A stretch of 64,000 bases of DNA from BJGV01 sp965205785. Lineage in GTDB: Bacteria > Pseudomonadota > Gammaproteobacteria > Burkholderiales > Nitrosomonadaceae. Numbering within the stretch: position 1 is the first letter of the stretch; every line of letters begins with the position of its first letter. The translations under genes were made by a program, and so were the position numbers. Location of the stretch: the NCBI GenBank assembly GCA_965205785.1, contig OZ242188.1:1984001-2048000 (forward strand), read 5' to 3'. Positions 8,548 to 16,461 of this stretch are shown piece by piece. The notes beneath the pieces are model-generated. The model worked only from the letters and a program-made list of their open reading frames with translations, did no database searches and was not told the origin of the DNA.

Positions 8548-10202
8548 TTTGAACCTCCGTTAATAATAGGTTTAATTGAGGAATTAATTAATTTTGCATC
8601 AAAGCTATCCACTAATTCACGTACTACTGGGTCGGTTTCAATAGCGGTTATAGCTTGCTGTTGTTTCATTTGCTTTTCACGGTTATCTAACTCTGCAGGA
8701 GTTATGCCCGTAATTTTTCCTACAGAAAATTTTAAGTTGATTCTCTTTCCAAAATGTTTATTTAGTGCAGCTTGTACTTTATCTTGATACTTTTTTTCTA
8801 ATAAATGCTTATGCTCAGACAGCAGACATAGTTCTATATCATCCTTTGAATAGGTTTTGATCTCACAATTTTGAGCTAACATTCTTGCCATACCGTTTAA
8901 TTCTAACTGATTTACTAATGATGGCCAGTCATTATCTGATTGATAAGTGTTATATGAATCTGTGTTCTGGGCAGTAATATCATTTAACACGGTAGGATCA
9001 GCCTGTTCCAAACTACTATTTGAATTAGTATTAATTTTATTATTTGTACAAGGGCTTTGTTCTTTTAAATTTTTAGCAGATGGGGTTGCAGAAGTTTTGG
9101 TATCTTCTAACGAATTTTCTGGAACAAAGGCTAGCATACGTATTAACGTCATTGTGAAGCCAGCATATTCATCTGGCGCAAGCCCAAGATCAGCACGACC
9201 TTGTAAAACAATTTGATAATATAACTGCAGATCCTCAGGTGATAATCTTTTTGATAATGAAACAATCTGTTTATATTCAGATAAGTTTTCATTAATTATC
9301 TGTGGAACTATTTGTACTAAAGCAAGGTTATGCAACAACCCTGCCATTTCTTGTAAAGCAATATCAAAAGACAGGCTTTTTGCTTCAATGCCATCAGCTA
9401 TATTTAACAGTTCTGCACCATTTTTTTGAATAATTGCCTCAAGTAAATCATAAAGATAGACCTGATCAATTGTGCCTAGCATGGAGTGAACATCAGACTC
9501 TTTAATCTTGCCTTTACCAAAAATTATTGCCTGATCAAGGATACTAAGAGCATCACGCATACTGCCTTGTGCGGCGCGAGCTAGTAACTGCAATGAAGTT
9601 TCATCGCATAATATTTCTTCTTGATCAAGCACATATTTTAGATGAGCTGCAATTAAGGTAAGAGGAATTTGTTTTAGGTTAAATTGTAAACAACGTGATA
9701 AGACAGTAACTGGAATCTTCTGTGGATCAGTAGTGGCCAATATAAATTTTACATGGTCCGGTGGTTCTTCTAAGGTTTTGAGCATAGCGTTGAAAGCTGA
9801 CTTAGAAAGCATATGTACTTCATCAATAATATAGACTTTATAACGCGCATAAGTCGGTGCATACAAGGCGTTTTCTAACAATTCGCGCATATTGTCTACT
9901 TGAGTATTAGATGCAGCATCAAGTTCTACTAAATCAATAAAATTCCCTCTATCAATTTCTATACATGGGGAACAATTACCACATGGGTTGCTTGTAATAC
10001 CAAGCTCGCAATTAAGTGCTTTAGCTAAAATTCGTGCAATTGTTGTCTTACCTACACCACGTGTGCCAGTAAATAAATAAGCATGATGTAAACGTTTTTG
10101 TTCTAGTGCATTTGTGAGTGCTTTAATAATATGGTCTTGTCCAATTAGATTAGAGAAGTCTTTAGGACGCCATTTACGAGCAAGAACTTGAGATTGGGAC
10201 AC
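8544..10202 (-). CDS. dnaX: DNA polymerase III subunits tau/gamma
   Basis: A 552-residue AAA+ clamp-loader ATPase. Walker A GTRGVGKTT is at 46-54, the zinc-binding cysteines are Cys65, 74, 77 and 80, Walker B is in VYIIDEVHML, and sensor I is FILATTDPQKIP. Domains I-III end near residue 365. After them comes an Asn/Ser/Thr-rich linker and a tau-specific C-terminal region. At codons 378-380 the mRNA reads T-TTA-AAA, a possible -1 slippery heptamer. Shifting there would add seven residues and then meet a TAA, giving a gamma-like 387-residue product (see findings). It heads the dnaX-ybaB-recR operon. Confidence 0.97.
   Translation of the reverse strand: MSQSQVLARKWRPKDFSNLIGQDHIIKALTNALEQKRLHHAYLFTGTRGVGKTTIARILAKALNCELGITSNPCGNCSPCIEIDRGNFIDLVELDAASNTQVDNMRELLENALYAPTYARYKVYIIDEVHMLSKSAFNAMLKTLEEPPDHVKFILATTDPQKIPVTVLSRCLQFNLKQIPLTLIAAHLKYVLDQEEILCDETSLQLLARAAQGSMRDALSILDQAIIFGKGKIKESDVHSMLGTIDQVYLYDLLEAIIQKNGAELLNIADGIEAKSLSFDIALQEMAGLLHNLALVQIVPQIINENLSEYKQIVSLSKRLSPEDLQLYYQIVLQGRADLGLAPDEYAGFTMTLIRMLAFVPENSLEDTKTSATPSAKNLKEQSPCTNNKINTNSNSSLEQADPTVLNDITAQNTDSYNTYQSDNDWPSLVNQLELNGMARMLAQNCEIKTYSKDDIELCLLSEHKHLLEKKYQDKVQAALNKHFGKRINLKFSVGKITGITPAELDNREKQMKQQQAITAIETDPVVRELVDSFDAKLINSSIKPIINGGSK
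9063..9069 (-). promoter_or_regulatory. Candidate programmed -1 frameshift heptamer T-TTA-AAA in dnaX
   Basis: On the coding strand the heptamer is in the correct X-XXY-YYZ phase, covering the last base of codon 378 and codons 379-380. The -1 frame continues as Arg-Thr-Lys-Pro-Leu-Tyr-Lys and then TAA at 9042-9040. The location at the end of AAA+/collar domain III is where gamma ends in bacteria that make both products. No strong Shine-Dalgarno-like stimulator is visible upstream and only a weak hairpin downstream, so the efficiency is uncertain. Confidence 0.45.
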
Positions 10203-10383
10203 GGCAGATACTTAAATAATAGTTAAAAAGTAGCGAAAATGAATATTGTAATCTGGATAATCAGAAACGCAATCTACACTGTCTTCTATTAAAGGTAGCG
10301 GAGTAGTAATCTGAAGTTACTAAAAATAATTAAGAATAGAGCCAAATATACGTAATAGGTTGATTCCGTGTAACTATATAAAA

Positions 10384-10482
10384 GGTGGCGAGCCCAACCC
10401 CCGGCACTTACAGAGAATAGCTGTGGCTGCTTCCTTCCGGACCTGACCAAGTTCACCACTATGTAATGCGGGGAGGCCCGCC
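10384..10482 (-). ncRNA. ffs: Signal recognition particle 4.5S RNA
   Basis: The minus strand contains the diagnostic SRP tip GGTCAGGTCCGGAAGGAAGC, which includes the GGAA tetraloop and the asymmetric symmetric-loop bases bound by Ffh. The ends pair, GGCGGG with CTCGCC, giving the usual single long hairpin of about 99 nt. A CCACCTTTT sequence directly after the 3' end probably terminates it. The RNA lies just upstream of dnaX on the same strand, a frequent arrangement in proteobacteria. Confidence 0.95.
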
Positions 10483-10579
10483 ATAACTTAACTATTATAA
10501 GTACCAGCCAACATTTTTAGAGCCTGGCTCAAAATAGGTAGAAATTACTTAAGATGCAATCTTTTTGATTTTTATAATT

Positions 10580-10592
10580 TGGTTGCGGGGGC
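10580..10592. repeat. 13-bp duplicate of the tRNA-fMet 3' end (att-like)
   Basis: The sequence TGGTTGCGGGGGC is identical to bases 13843-13855, the CCA end plus acceptor stem of tRNA-fMet (complement). The two copies are direct repeats 3.26 kb apart, the usual footprint of an element integrated at a tRNA gene. No integrase gene is seen between them. Confidence 0.5.
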
Positions 10593-10749
10593 TCTCAACC
10601 AACTGCATCTACTTAGCAGCGCCAAGGATATTACCGCGCCCCATCTCACCTCTTTAGAAGAGCTACTATCACAAGCCGATAAAGCTCTTCCCAGTAAAGG
10701 GAGAAGTATATCACAAGAAGTAGCGCATCCACGGCCAGAGGATACGTAG
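10580..10749 (+). pseudogene. Remnant of a plasmid-type mobilisation gene (MobC-like C-terminus)
   Basis: The forward frame ending in TAG at 10747-10749 reads VAGALNQLHLLSSAKDIT and continues for about 55 codons without a start. The G-x-LNQL pattern followed by a helical end resembles the C-terminus of MobC relaxosome proteins. That call is from memory and is tentative. The coding similarity begins exactly at a 13-bp copy of the tRNA-fMet 3' end, as if the gene had been cut there by recombination. GC content is clearly above the surrounding sequence. Confidence 0.35.
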
Positions 10750-10941
10750 ATGAGTAAGAAAGAGTTCAATAAAATCAAACGACCCACTCCACTGCCCTAT
10801 TCCATACACTTTAGCTGGAAGCAAAGAGCTGAGCTAAACCGGATAACACAGGGTCAATCATGGGGTAGCTATATAAAAGAAGCACCATTTGTCATCAAAA
10901 AACGGGCGGTCAGGAATGACTTGCGAAACGTCAAAAAATGA
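10750..10941 (+). CDS. Small MobC-like N-terminal fragment, hypothetical
   Basis: A 63-residue ORF starting directly after the TAG of the upstream fragment. The stretch PLPYSIHFSWKQRAELNRI followed by SWGSYIKEA resembles the ribbon-helix-helix start of MobC/relaxosome accessory proteins, where a basic arm, an ERAEL-like helix and an S/G-x-YI motif are typical. The usual C-terminal half is missing. It could be a translated remnant or a short intact protein; I cannot decide. The GC-rich composition differs from the flanks and supports a mobile origin. Confidence 0.4.
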   Translation: MSKKEFNKIKRPTPLPYSIHFSWKQRAELNRITQGQSWGSYIKEAPFVIKKRAVRNDLRNVKK

Positions 10942-11028
10942 CCCAAAACACGAACCTGGGATGTAATAAAATTATTTGTTATATATGCTTCAGTTTGTAT
11001 TTTACCTTTGCATTATAGGGATGCTGAC

Positions 11029-11054
11029 TGTCCAATTTGTGCCAAAAGCGGACA
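11029..11054. repeat. Interspersed repeat with inverted arms, copy 1
   Basis: TGTCC and GGACA flank a 16-nt core, AATTTGTGCCAAAAGC. The same unit occurs at 12178-12203 with the arms changed to TGTCT and AGACA and 15 of 16 core bases kept. The paired change preserves base pairing, which suggests a conserved hairpin or palindromic binding site. Confidence 0.5.
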
Positions 11055-11113
11055 TTCGCAGATATAGTTATCAGTCTCTAAACACGAAATTTGTCGTCGT
11101 CACCTAAAATTAT

Positions 11114-11776
11114 CTACGTTGTCATGAATTGTTTAACCAGCGCAGCACTTTTCTTTTTGTCTTTCGCATCTAACTTACGATTCTTATCAGCTAGCGTTTT
11201 GAGCAGCCCTTCAATTCCACCCTTGCGAATCTGGGAATTGAAAGAACCACGATAATTAATGATCAGGCTTATCCCTCCCACTGTTATATCGTACACTTTC
11301 CACCCGTTACTGGTTTTTTCCATACTGTAGTTAATAGACACAGGATGATGACCATTATTTTGAATTGCCTGAGTTTTTACCGTAACGTTTGTATTCCCTG
11401 CAATATCTTTAATCGGAGTTACCTTTATAGTATGGTCGCTATAAACTGACAATGCCTTATAGTAGGTGCGTACCAGCAAGGTGCGAAACTGATTCGTTAT
11501 TTCCTGCTGCTGCCGGGGTGCAGCTTTAGACCAATTCTTTCCCATGGCAAGTCTGGTCATGCGGCTAAAATCGAAATGGGGTAGTATTTTAGCTTCAACC
11601 AGATTCAGCAGCCTGGTTTTTCTTCCAGACTTAATACCTTTATCTTGCCTGATAATTGTGAGAACCTCTTGTGCAGTATTATCCACCAGAGTATCCGGAC
11701 CAGTTACAGCCGCCCACGTAGTGGGTGTCAATAACAAAGTAGAAAGCAATATGACTACGCCAAAATATATTTTCAT
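11114..11776 (-). CDS. MlaC-like phospholipid-binding periplasmic protein (orphan)
   Basis: A 220-residue protein with a signal peptide (about 1-22, ending TTWA). It carries the MlaC/Ttg2D fold markers ILPHFDFSRMTRLAMGKNW near residue 65-85, QFRTLLVRTYYKAL, and VYDITVGGISLIINYRGSF near the C-terminus. MlaC ferries phospholipids between the outer-membrane MlaA complex and the inner-membrane MlaFEDB complex. Here it stands alone, away from any mla operon. It lies in the GC-richer segment bounded by the tRNA-fMet duplication, so it may be an acquired paralogue. The ribosome site AGAGAGGATT precedes the ATG. Confidence 0.82.
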   Translation of the reverse strand: MKIYFGVVILLSTLLLTPTTWAAVTGPDTLVDNTAQEVLTIIRQDKGIKSGRKTRLLNLVEAKILPHFDFSRMTRLAMGKNWSKAAPRQQQEITNQFRTLLVRTYYKALSVYSDHTIKVTPIKDIAGNTNVTVKTQAIQNNGHHPVSINYSMEKTSNGWKVYDITVGGISLIINYRGSFNSQIRKGGIEGLLKTLADKNRKLDAKDKKKSAALVKQFMTT

Positions 11777-12177
11777 TGAATCCTCTCTCTAAAATTAATT
11801 CTGTTTTTATGTAAAAAGCCTAATTCAGGCGCGGGTAATGTTATACCTAATGTGGCAAGGGTGTTGGTCCCGTTCTGAGTCAAAACCGGACATCAAGAGA
11901 ACTCATAACGCAAATTATTGCTGCTTTCTTCTTCAACTCATTGAATATGTTTGTCATCAAATAGATTCAATAATCCGTACACTATGAATTACTTGGTATA
12001 TTAGAAATCTACAATTTAAAACGGCAGCATTTCAACAGACTTTAGAATAATATTCTTTATCTAAGATTTTTAATTGATATATGTTGGAATTATCGATATA
12101 GGAGATTGATTCCAGACAATTGCCTTAATATAACGAGTAATAATTTAATGTTTGTGCTTACTAACTACGATACTGAA

Positions 12178-12203
12178 TGTCTACTTTGTGCCAAAAGCAG
12201 ACA
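12178..12203. repeat. Interspersed repeat with inverted arms, copy 2
   Basis: TGTCT and AGACA flank ACTTTGTGCCAAAAGC. Relative to copy 1 at 11029-11054 each arm changes one base in a compensating way. A third, weaker relative with GGTCC...GGACA lies at about 11866-11892. All copies are inside the segment between the tRNA-fMet duplicate and tRNA-fMet. Confidence 0.5.
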
Positions 12204-12763
12204 CTCAGCATTCCTCTCTAAATATCCGTTATATAGGCATCCAACTCAAATAGCGTAGCCCATTATAGATGGGGTAAATAGACCCAATTTCTGTGTTAAC
12301 CCAGCTGATGACTATTATTAGTACATCGTTATGGGCATTTATATTTCTAAAATTCAATAGTGTTATAGATGAAATACGAGAAATTACCTGGATATGCTGA
12401 GGGTGGTGCTATTTACTTTCTAGAGAGTATAGAAAGTTAATGCATGGCTATGAAGGTATTAAATTACATGTTAGTTCAAGTTAGAAGACAAGATGATTAC
12501 GAATGACAAACCATGATCTTACTCATTCTTATTTACATTTAATTCTTGAAAAACATTTGGTTATAAACTCATACGGGTACCTTATGCTTTACATTATTGA
12601 TTATATTAATCATTAGTTTCTTATTTTTCTGTAGTTATTTCATTGCAATTTTATTGTTACTTTTCGATATGCCGCGCAATTGTGTATGACAAAAAACGTC
12701 AGTTCCTACTAAATTTTGGTAGAAATATACCTAAAGATATCCCTTAAAGAGGCCGTTTATAGC

Positions 12764-12780
12764 TGGCATGGAAGTTGCTT
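12764..12780 (+). promoter_or_regulatory. Sigma54-type promoter of pilA
   Basis: TGGCATGGAAGTTGCTT matches the -24/-12 consensus TGGCAC-N5-TTGCW, with the invariant GG and GC separated by exactly 10 bp. It lies about 60 bp before the pilA ATG. Major pilin genes of type IV pili are commonly RpoN/PilR dependent, which fits. Confidence 0.75.
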
Positions 12781-12838
12781 GTATGTAACTAGCAAGAAAG
12801 ATTTTAGTATTTAAACTTTAAACAGAAGGAGATTTATC

Positions 12839-13306
12839 ATGATTAAGCAAATACAAAGAGGTTTTACTTTGATCGAACTGATGATTGTAGTTGCAATTAT
12901 CGGTATTTTGGCAGCTGTAGCAATTCCGGCCTATCAAGACTATATTGCCCGGGCACAAGTCACGGAAGCAATTAATCTACTGGGTGGCGTAAAAACCCCG
13001 GTTTCTGAGTTTTTTGCTGACAGAGGTGACTGGCCGGATGCGACTGAATTTGGTAACTTGATAACTACCACAAGCGGGAAGTATGTAACTGGTTTGACCT
13101 CCGCTGTAATAGCAGGATCCGGTTTTCAGGTAACGGCAACATTCGGAACCACAGGTGTCAGCTCCGGTATATCTGGCGGTACTCTGGTGTTAGCAACAGG
13201 AAACGGACAGGAATGGTTCTGTGATAACGCTAGCGTTACCGGTGTTGCTGGTGGCACGGCTGGGGATATCGCTCAACAGTATCGTCCCGCAGCTTGTAAG
13301 GACTAA
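12839..13306 (+). CDS. pilA: Type IV major pilin PilA
   Basis: A 155-residue type IVa prepilin. An eight-residue basic leader, MIKQIQRG, is cut by PilD before Phe9. Glu13 (mature Glu5) and the hydrophobic helix TLIELMIVVAIIGILAAVAI follow. A C-terminal disulfide loop is expected between Cys128 and Cys153. The globular part is Gly/Thr/Ser rich. An AGAAGGAG ribosome site and a sigma54 promoter precede it. A GC-rich hairpin with tandem repeats follows. GC content is well above the window average, so it may have been exchanged horizontally, as pilins often are. Confidence 0.93.
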   Translation: MIKQIQRGFTLIELMIVVAIIGILAAVAIPAYQDYIARAQVTEAINLLGGVKTPVSEFFADRGDWPDATEFGNLITTTSGKYVTGLTSAVIAGSGFQVTATFGTTGVSSGISGGTLVLATGNGQEWFCDNASVTGVAGGTAGDIAQQYRPAACKD

Positions 13307-13323
13307 CCAATAGTTATGGTTAA

Positions 13324-13358
13324 CCGCGGTGAGTTGAGTGTAACTTTTCTCACCGCGG
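13324..13358 (+). terminator. GC-rich hairpin after pilA
   Basis: Perfect 10-bp arms, CCGCGGTGAG (13324-13333) and CTCACCGCGG (13349-13358), with a 15-nt loop, starting 17 bp after the pilA stop. No T-run follows; instead the right arm begins a 21-bp tandem repeat. It is probably a transcript-end or stabilising hairpin. Confidence 0.55.
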
Positions 13359-13411
13359 CATCTTCCTCCCTCACCGCGGCATCTTCCTCCCTCACTGCCG
13401 CATCTTCCTCC
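13349..13411. repeat. Three tandem 21-bp repeats downstream of pilA
   Basis: The unit CTCACCGCGGCATCTTCCTCC occurs at 13349-13369 and 13370-13390 exactly. A third copy at 13391-13411 has substitutions in the GC core. The first copy doubles as the right arm of the hairpin after pilA, so the hairpin arm appears to have been duplicated. Confidence 0.85.
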
Positions 13412-13842
13412 TAATATAAGATTATTGCCAAGAGTATAAAGACAAAGCACCATTTGCAAATGATGACCAGAATAGGAACTTCATCATTGCTCTTTGAGCA
13501 AGACTCTAAATAATAAATTGGTAAATGTAATTGACTTCAGAAAAAGTTTACCTGCAACTAGAAAAGTTCTCCTCTCCATAGGTGAAATAACAAAGTATGA
13601 TATATACAGTTTCAGTATGTAAATAAAATTAAGGGTGGTTGCAGGACGGGCTACGGCGGTTTTAGACTTAAGACTATTTTTATCGCTGTGATCTTATTTT
13701 TTATTCTGCATATGACGATCTAGATGGAGACTTAGCTGGAATTCTTACAATGGCATCTGAACATCAATCACTCAACAAACATCCCACCAAAATAAAACAG
13801 CTCAAAGGTCGCCACCTTGAGCCGTCTGTAACTGCAAAAATA
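13412..13842. other. Intergenic region between pilA and tRNA-fMet
   Basis: About 430 bp. Short out-of-frame coding-like stretches occur but no ORF with a start and ribosome site is convincing. It may contain decayed DNA of the same segment as pilA. Confidence 0.4.
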
Positions 13843-13919
<77 letters not shown>

Positions 13920-14262
13920 CCAGTAACTGTAAATTATAGCAAGGTGAATGTCATAGGGTCAAACTTCATATTGATTTAAAAGCGATTATACAAAAATAAA
14001 AAGTTTATATTAATAATATATAGTCAGTACTACCTAGTGTCTCACTTAATAAACATAAATATAGTAGTTAAAATAAATAATTCGCTCAGATAATACTAAA
14101 TTACTCATAATTTCAGGTAAAAAATTGACATTATGTTAACGAAAAGTAGAATGGCGTGTTGTTTCAATATAATATTGGTATATTTTTCTTATTCTAGGAT
14201 AGATAAATTTTTCATTTATATTGAGACAAATCCTGTTTAACGCGTCATTAAGGAAGAAATAT

Positions 14263-15210
14263 ATGAGTCATACATTACATGAAGCTTCTATTTTAAGAGT
14301 ACAACGTTGTGAGCTAGCTGTACCAGGTTCAAATCCGAACATGTTTGAAAAGGCGCTGAAAAGTGGCGTAGACTTTGTTTTTCTTGATCTTGAGGATGCT
14401 GTAGCTCCAGATGATAAAATACAAGCTAGAAAAAATATTATTGAGGCTATCAACGATTTAGACTGGAAAGGAAATGGAGTATCTTTGTCAGTAAGAATAA
14501 ATGGCCTAGATACTCAATATATGGTTCGTGATGTGGTTGACCTGATGGAGCAAGCCGGACATAAAATAGATACTATTTTGGTACCAAAGGTTGGAGTTTA
14601 CTCTGATGTCTATATGGTTGAAGCTATGCTAAATCAGTTAGAGATTCAACAGGGCTTAAAAAATAAGGTCGGTATTGAAGCTTTGATCGAGACAGCTTTA
14701 GGTATGGCCAATGTAGAAAATATTGCTTGTAATGGATCAGTAGGCCGTCTTGAAGCCCTGCATTTTGGTGTGGCAGACTATGCAGCAAGTAATCGTGCTA
14801 GGACAACAAATATTGGAGGTCTTAATCCCGACTATCCAGGTGATCAATGGCACTCAGCTATCAGTCGAATGACAGTGGCTTGTCGTGCTTATGGATTGCG
14901 ACCAATTGATGGCCCTTTTGGAGATATTAAAGACCCTGAAGGATATAAATTGGCAGCTAGAAGAGCAGCCGCATTAGGGATTGAAGGTAAATGGGCGATT
15001 CATCCATCACAGGTTGATCTTGCAAATGAGGTCTTTACGCCACCCCCCACAGAGGTAGAGAAGGCAAAACGAATATTATCTGCATTGGATGAGGCTGCAG
15101 CACAAGGGAAAGGAGCTGCCGCATTAGATGGAAGATTAATTGACGCTGCTTCAGCAAGAATGGCTAATAACGTAGTAGAAGTGGCGGAAGCAATTTCCAG
15201 AAAAAGGTAG
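14263..15210 (+). CDS. mcl: Malyl-CoA lyase
   Basis: A CitE/HpcH-aldolase-fold enzyme that splits L-malyl-CoA to acetyl-CoA and glyoxylate, or runs in reverse. I use the ATG at 14263 (315 residues, MSHTLHEASILRVQRCELAV), which has AGGAAG 6-10 nt upstream; the longer frame from 14221 lacks family similarity. Conserved segments are VPGSNPNMFEKALKSG, DFVFLDLEDAVAPDDK (Mg-binding acidic residues), VSVRI-like strand LSVRINGL, GIEALIETALGM and GKWAIHPSQVDL. It is followed at 56 bp by mtkA and mtkB, which activate malate with CoA, so the three enzymes convert malate to acetyl-CoA plus glyoxylate as in the serine cycle. Confidence 0.9.
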   Translation: MSHTLHEASILRVQRCELAVPGSNPNMFEKALKSGVDFVFLDLEDAVAPDDKIQARKNIIEAINDLDWKGNGVSLSVRINGLDTQYMVRDVVDLMEQAGHKIDTILVPKVGVYSDVYMVEAMLNQLEIQQGLKNKVGIEALIETALGMANVENIACNGSVGRLEALHFGVADYAASNRARTTNIGGLNPDYPGDQWHSAISRMTVACRAYGLRPIDGPFGDIKDPEGYKLAARRAAALGIEGKWAIHPSQVDLANEVFTPPPTEVEKAKRILSALDEAAAQGKGAAALDGRLIDAASARMANNVVEVAEAISRKR

Positions 15211-15266
15211 AAACAAAATCTAAGAACTACTAATTTTTTACTGATTATCTAAATAAGGGTGAGACA

Positions 15267-16451
15267 TTGGACATCCATGAATATCAAGCAAAAGAAATTC
15301 TAGCTGAGTATGGCGTTAAGATATCAGATGGTGGCTTAGCTTACAGCCCCGTAGAGGCGGTGCAAAGAGCTAGAGAAATAAATAGTAATAATTGGGTGGT
15401 AAAAGCACAGATTCATTCTGGTGCGCGTGGAAAAGCAGGTGGTATAAAGATCTGTAAGACTCACGATGAAGTAGAAAGGGCAGCAGAAGAATTATTAGGA
15501 AAAAAATTAGTAACTCACCAATCAGGTCCAGAGGGCAAGATTTGTTCCAGAGTTTATATTGAAGCAGGAACAAATATTAATAAAGAACTATATCTTTGTT
15601 TTCTTATTGATAGAAGCTCTGAACGTATTGTCATGGTGGGTTCTACACAGGGTGGCATGGAAATTGAGAAATTAGCAAAAACAAATCCTGAGTTAATTTT
15701 TAAAGTCTATATTGAGCCAGCTGTTGGTTTGCAAGACTTTCAGGCACGTACAATGGCTTTTGCTTTAGGTCTGAAGGATGCAAAATTGTTACAACATAGT
15801 GTTAAAACAATTAAGGGGTGTTATCGTTCCTTGCGAGACCTTGACGCAAATATGCTAGAGATTAACCCTCTTGTAGTAACTAATAATAATGAATTAGTAG
15901 CATTGGATGCAAAAATGAGTTTTGATGAAAATGCTTTATTTCATCGTCATAAAATTGCTGAGCTACGTGATAAAACTCAAAGCGATCATCGTGAAGTTGC
16001 AGCCGCTGAGCATGGCCTAAGTTATGTGGGTTTAAATGGAGACATTGGTTGCATGATTAATGGAGCTGGTCTAGCTATGGCTACCATGGATATGATTAAG
16101 TTAGTTGGTGGGGAACCTGCTAATTTCTTAGATGTTGGTGGTGGAGCTTCTGCAGAGCGTACTGAAAAGGCATTTCGCTTAGTATTAGCGGATAAAAATG
16201 TTAAGGCTTTTTTGGTCAATATTTTTGCTGGCATTAACCGGTGTGACTGGATTGCGGAAGGAGTTGTGCAAGCAATTAAAAATATTGATTTGAAAATACC
16301 TCTGGTTGTACGCTTGTCTGGTACAAATGTTGCTCAGGGTCGCAAAATAATTGCTGAGAGTAAATTGCCTATTATTATTGCAGAAACATTAGCTGAAGCA
16401 GCTGAGAAGGTTGTCCAAGCACGCAATGAGAAAGTAGCGAAAGGATCCTAG
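15267..16451 (+). CDS. mtkA: Malate-CoA ligase beta subunit
   Basis: A 394-residue SucC-family ATP-grasp subunit. The N-terminal ATP-grasp lid and KAQIHSGARGKAGGIKICK fit both succinyl- and malate-CoA ligases. The C-terminal CoA-ligase domain has DVGGGASAERTEKAF, VNIFAGINRCDWIAEG and RLSGTNVAQG. Location between mcl and an alpha subunit gene is why malate rather than succinate is inferred. It starts with TTG: the N-terminus MDIHEYQAKEILAEYGV is family-exact and AAGGGTGAG precedes it. There is 10 bp to mtkB. Confidence 0.85.
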   Translation: MDIHEYQAKEILAEYGVKISDGGLAYSPVEAVQRAREINSNNWVVKAQIHSGARGKAGGIKICKTHDEVERAAEELLGKKLVTHQSGPEGKICSRVYIEAGTNINKELYLCFLIDRSSERIVMVGSTQGGMEIEKLAKTNPELIFKVYIEPAVGLQDFQARTMAFALGLKDAKLLQHSVKTIKGCYRSLRDLDANMLEINPLVVTNNNELVALDAKMSFDENALFHRHKIAELRDKTQSDHREVAAAEHGLSYVGLNGDIGCMINGAGLAMATMDMIKLVGGEPANFLDVGGGASAERTEKAFRLVLADKNVKAFLVNIFAGINRCDWIAEGVVQAIKNIDLKIPLVVRLSGTNVAQGRKIIAESKLPIIIAETLAEAAEKVVQARNEKVAKGS

Positions 16452-16461
16452 AGGAAAGACT

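Larger units (their letters stand above)
11777..12838. other. Long intergenic region upstream of pilA
   Basis: About 1.06 kb without a credible gene. It holds two diverged copies of the interspersed repeat (near 11865-11892 and at 12178-12203) and the sigma54 promoter of pilA at its right end. The rest is AT-rich with many stops in all frames. It may be decayed mobile-element DNA. Confidence 0.5.

Noticed and set aside
10572..10787. 71-residue ORF on the minus strand over the mob-like fragments
   Set aside because: It reads Ser/Leu/Cys-rich low-complexity sequence antisense to frames that resemble mobilisation proteins, and has no ribosome site.
13190..13459. 89-residue ORF on the minus strand across the end of pilA
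   Set aside because: Its repeated Gly/Arg segments are only the translation of the 21-bp tandem repeats; it is antisense to pilA.
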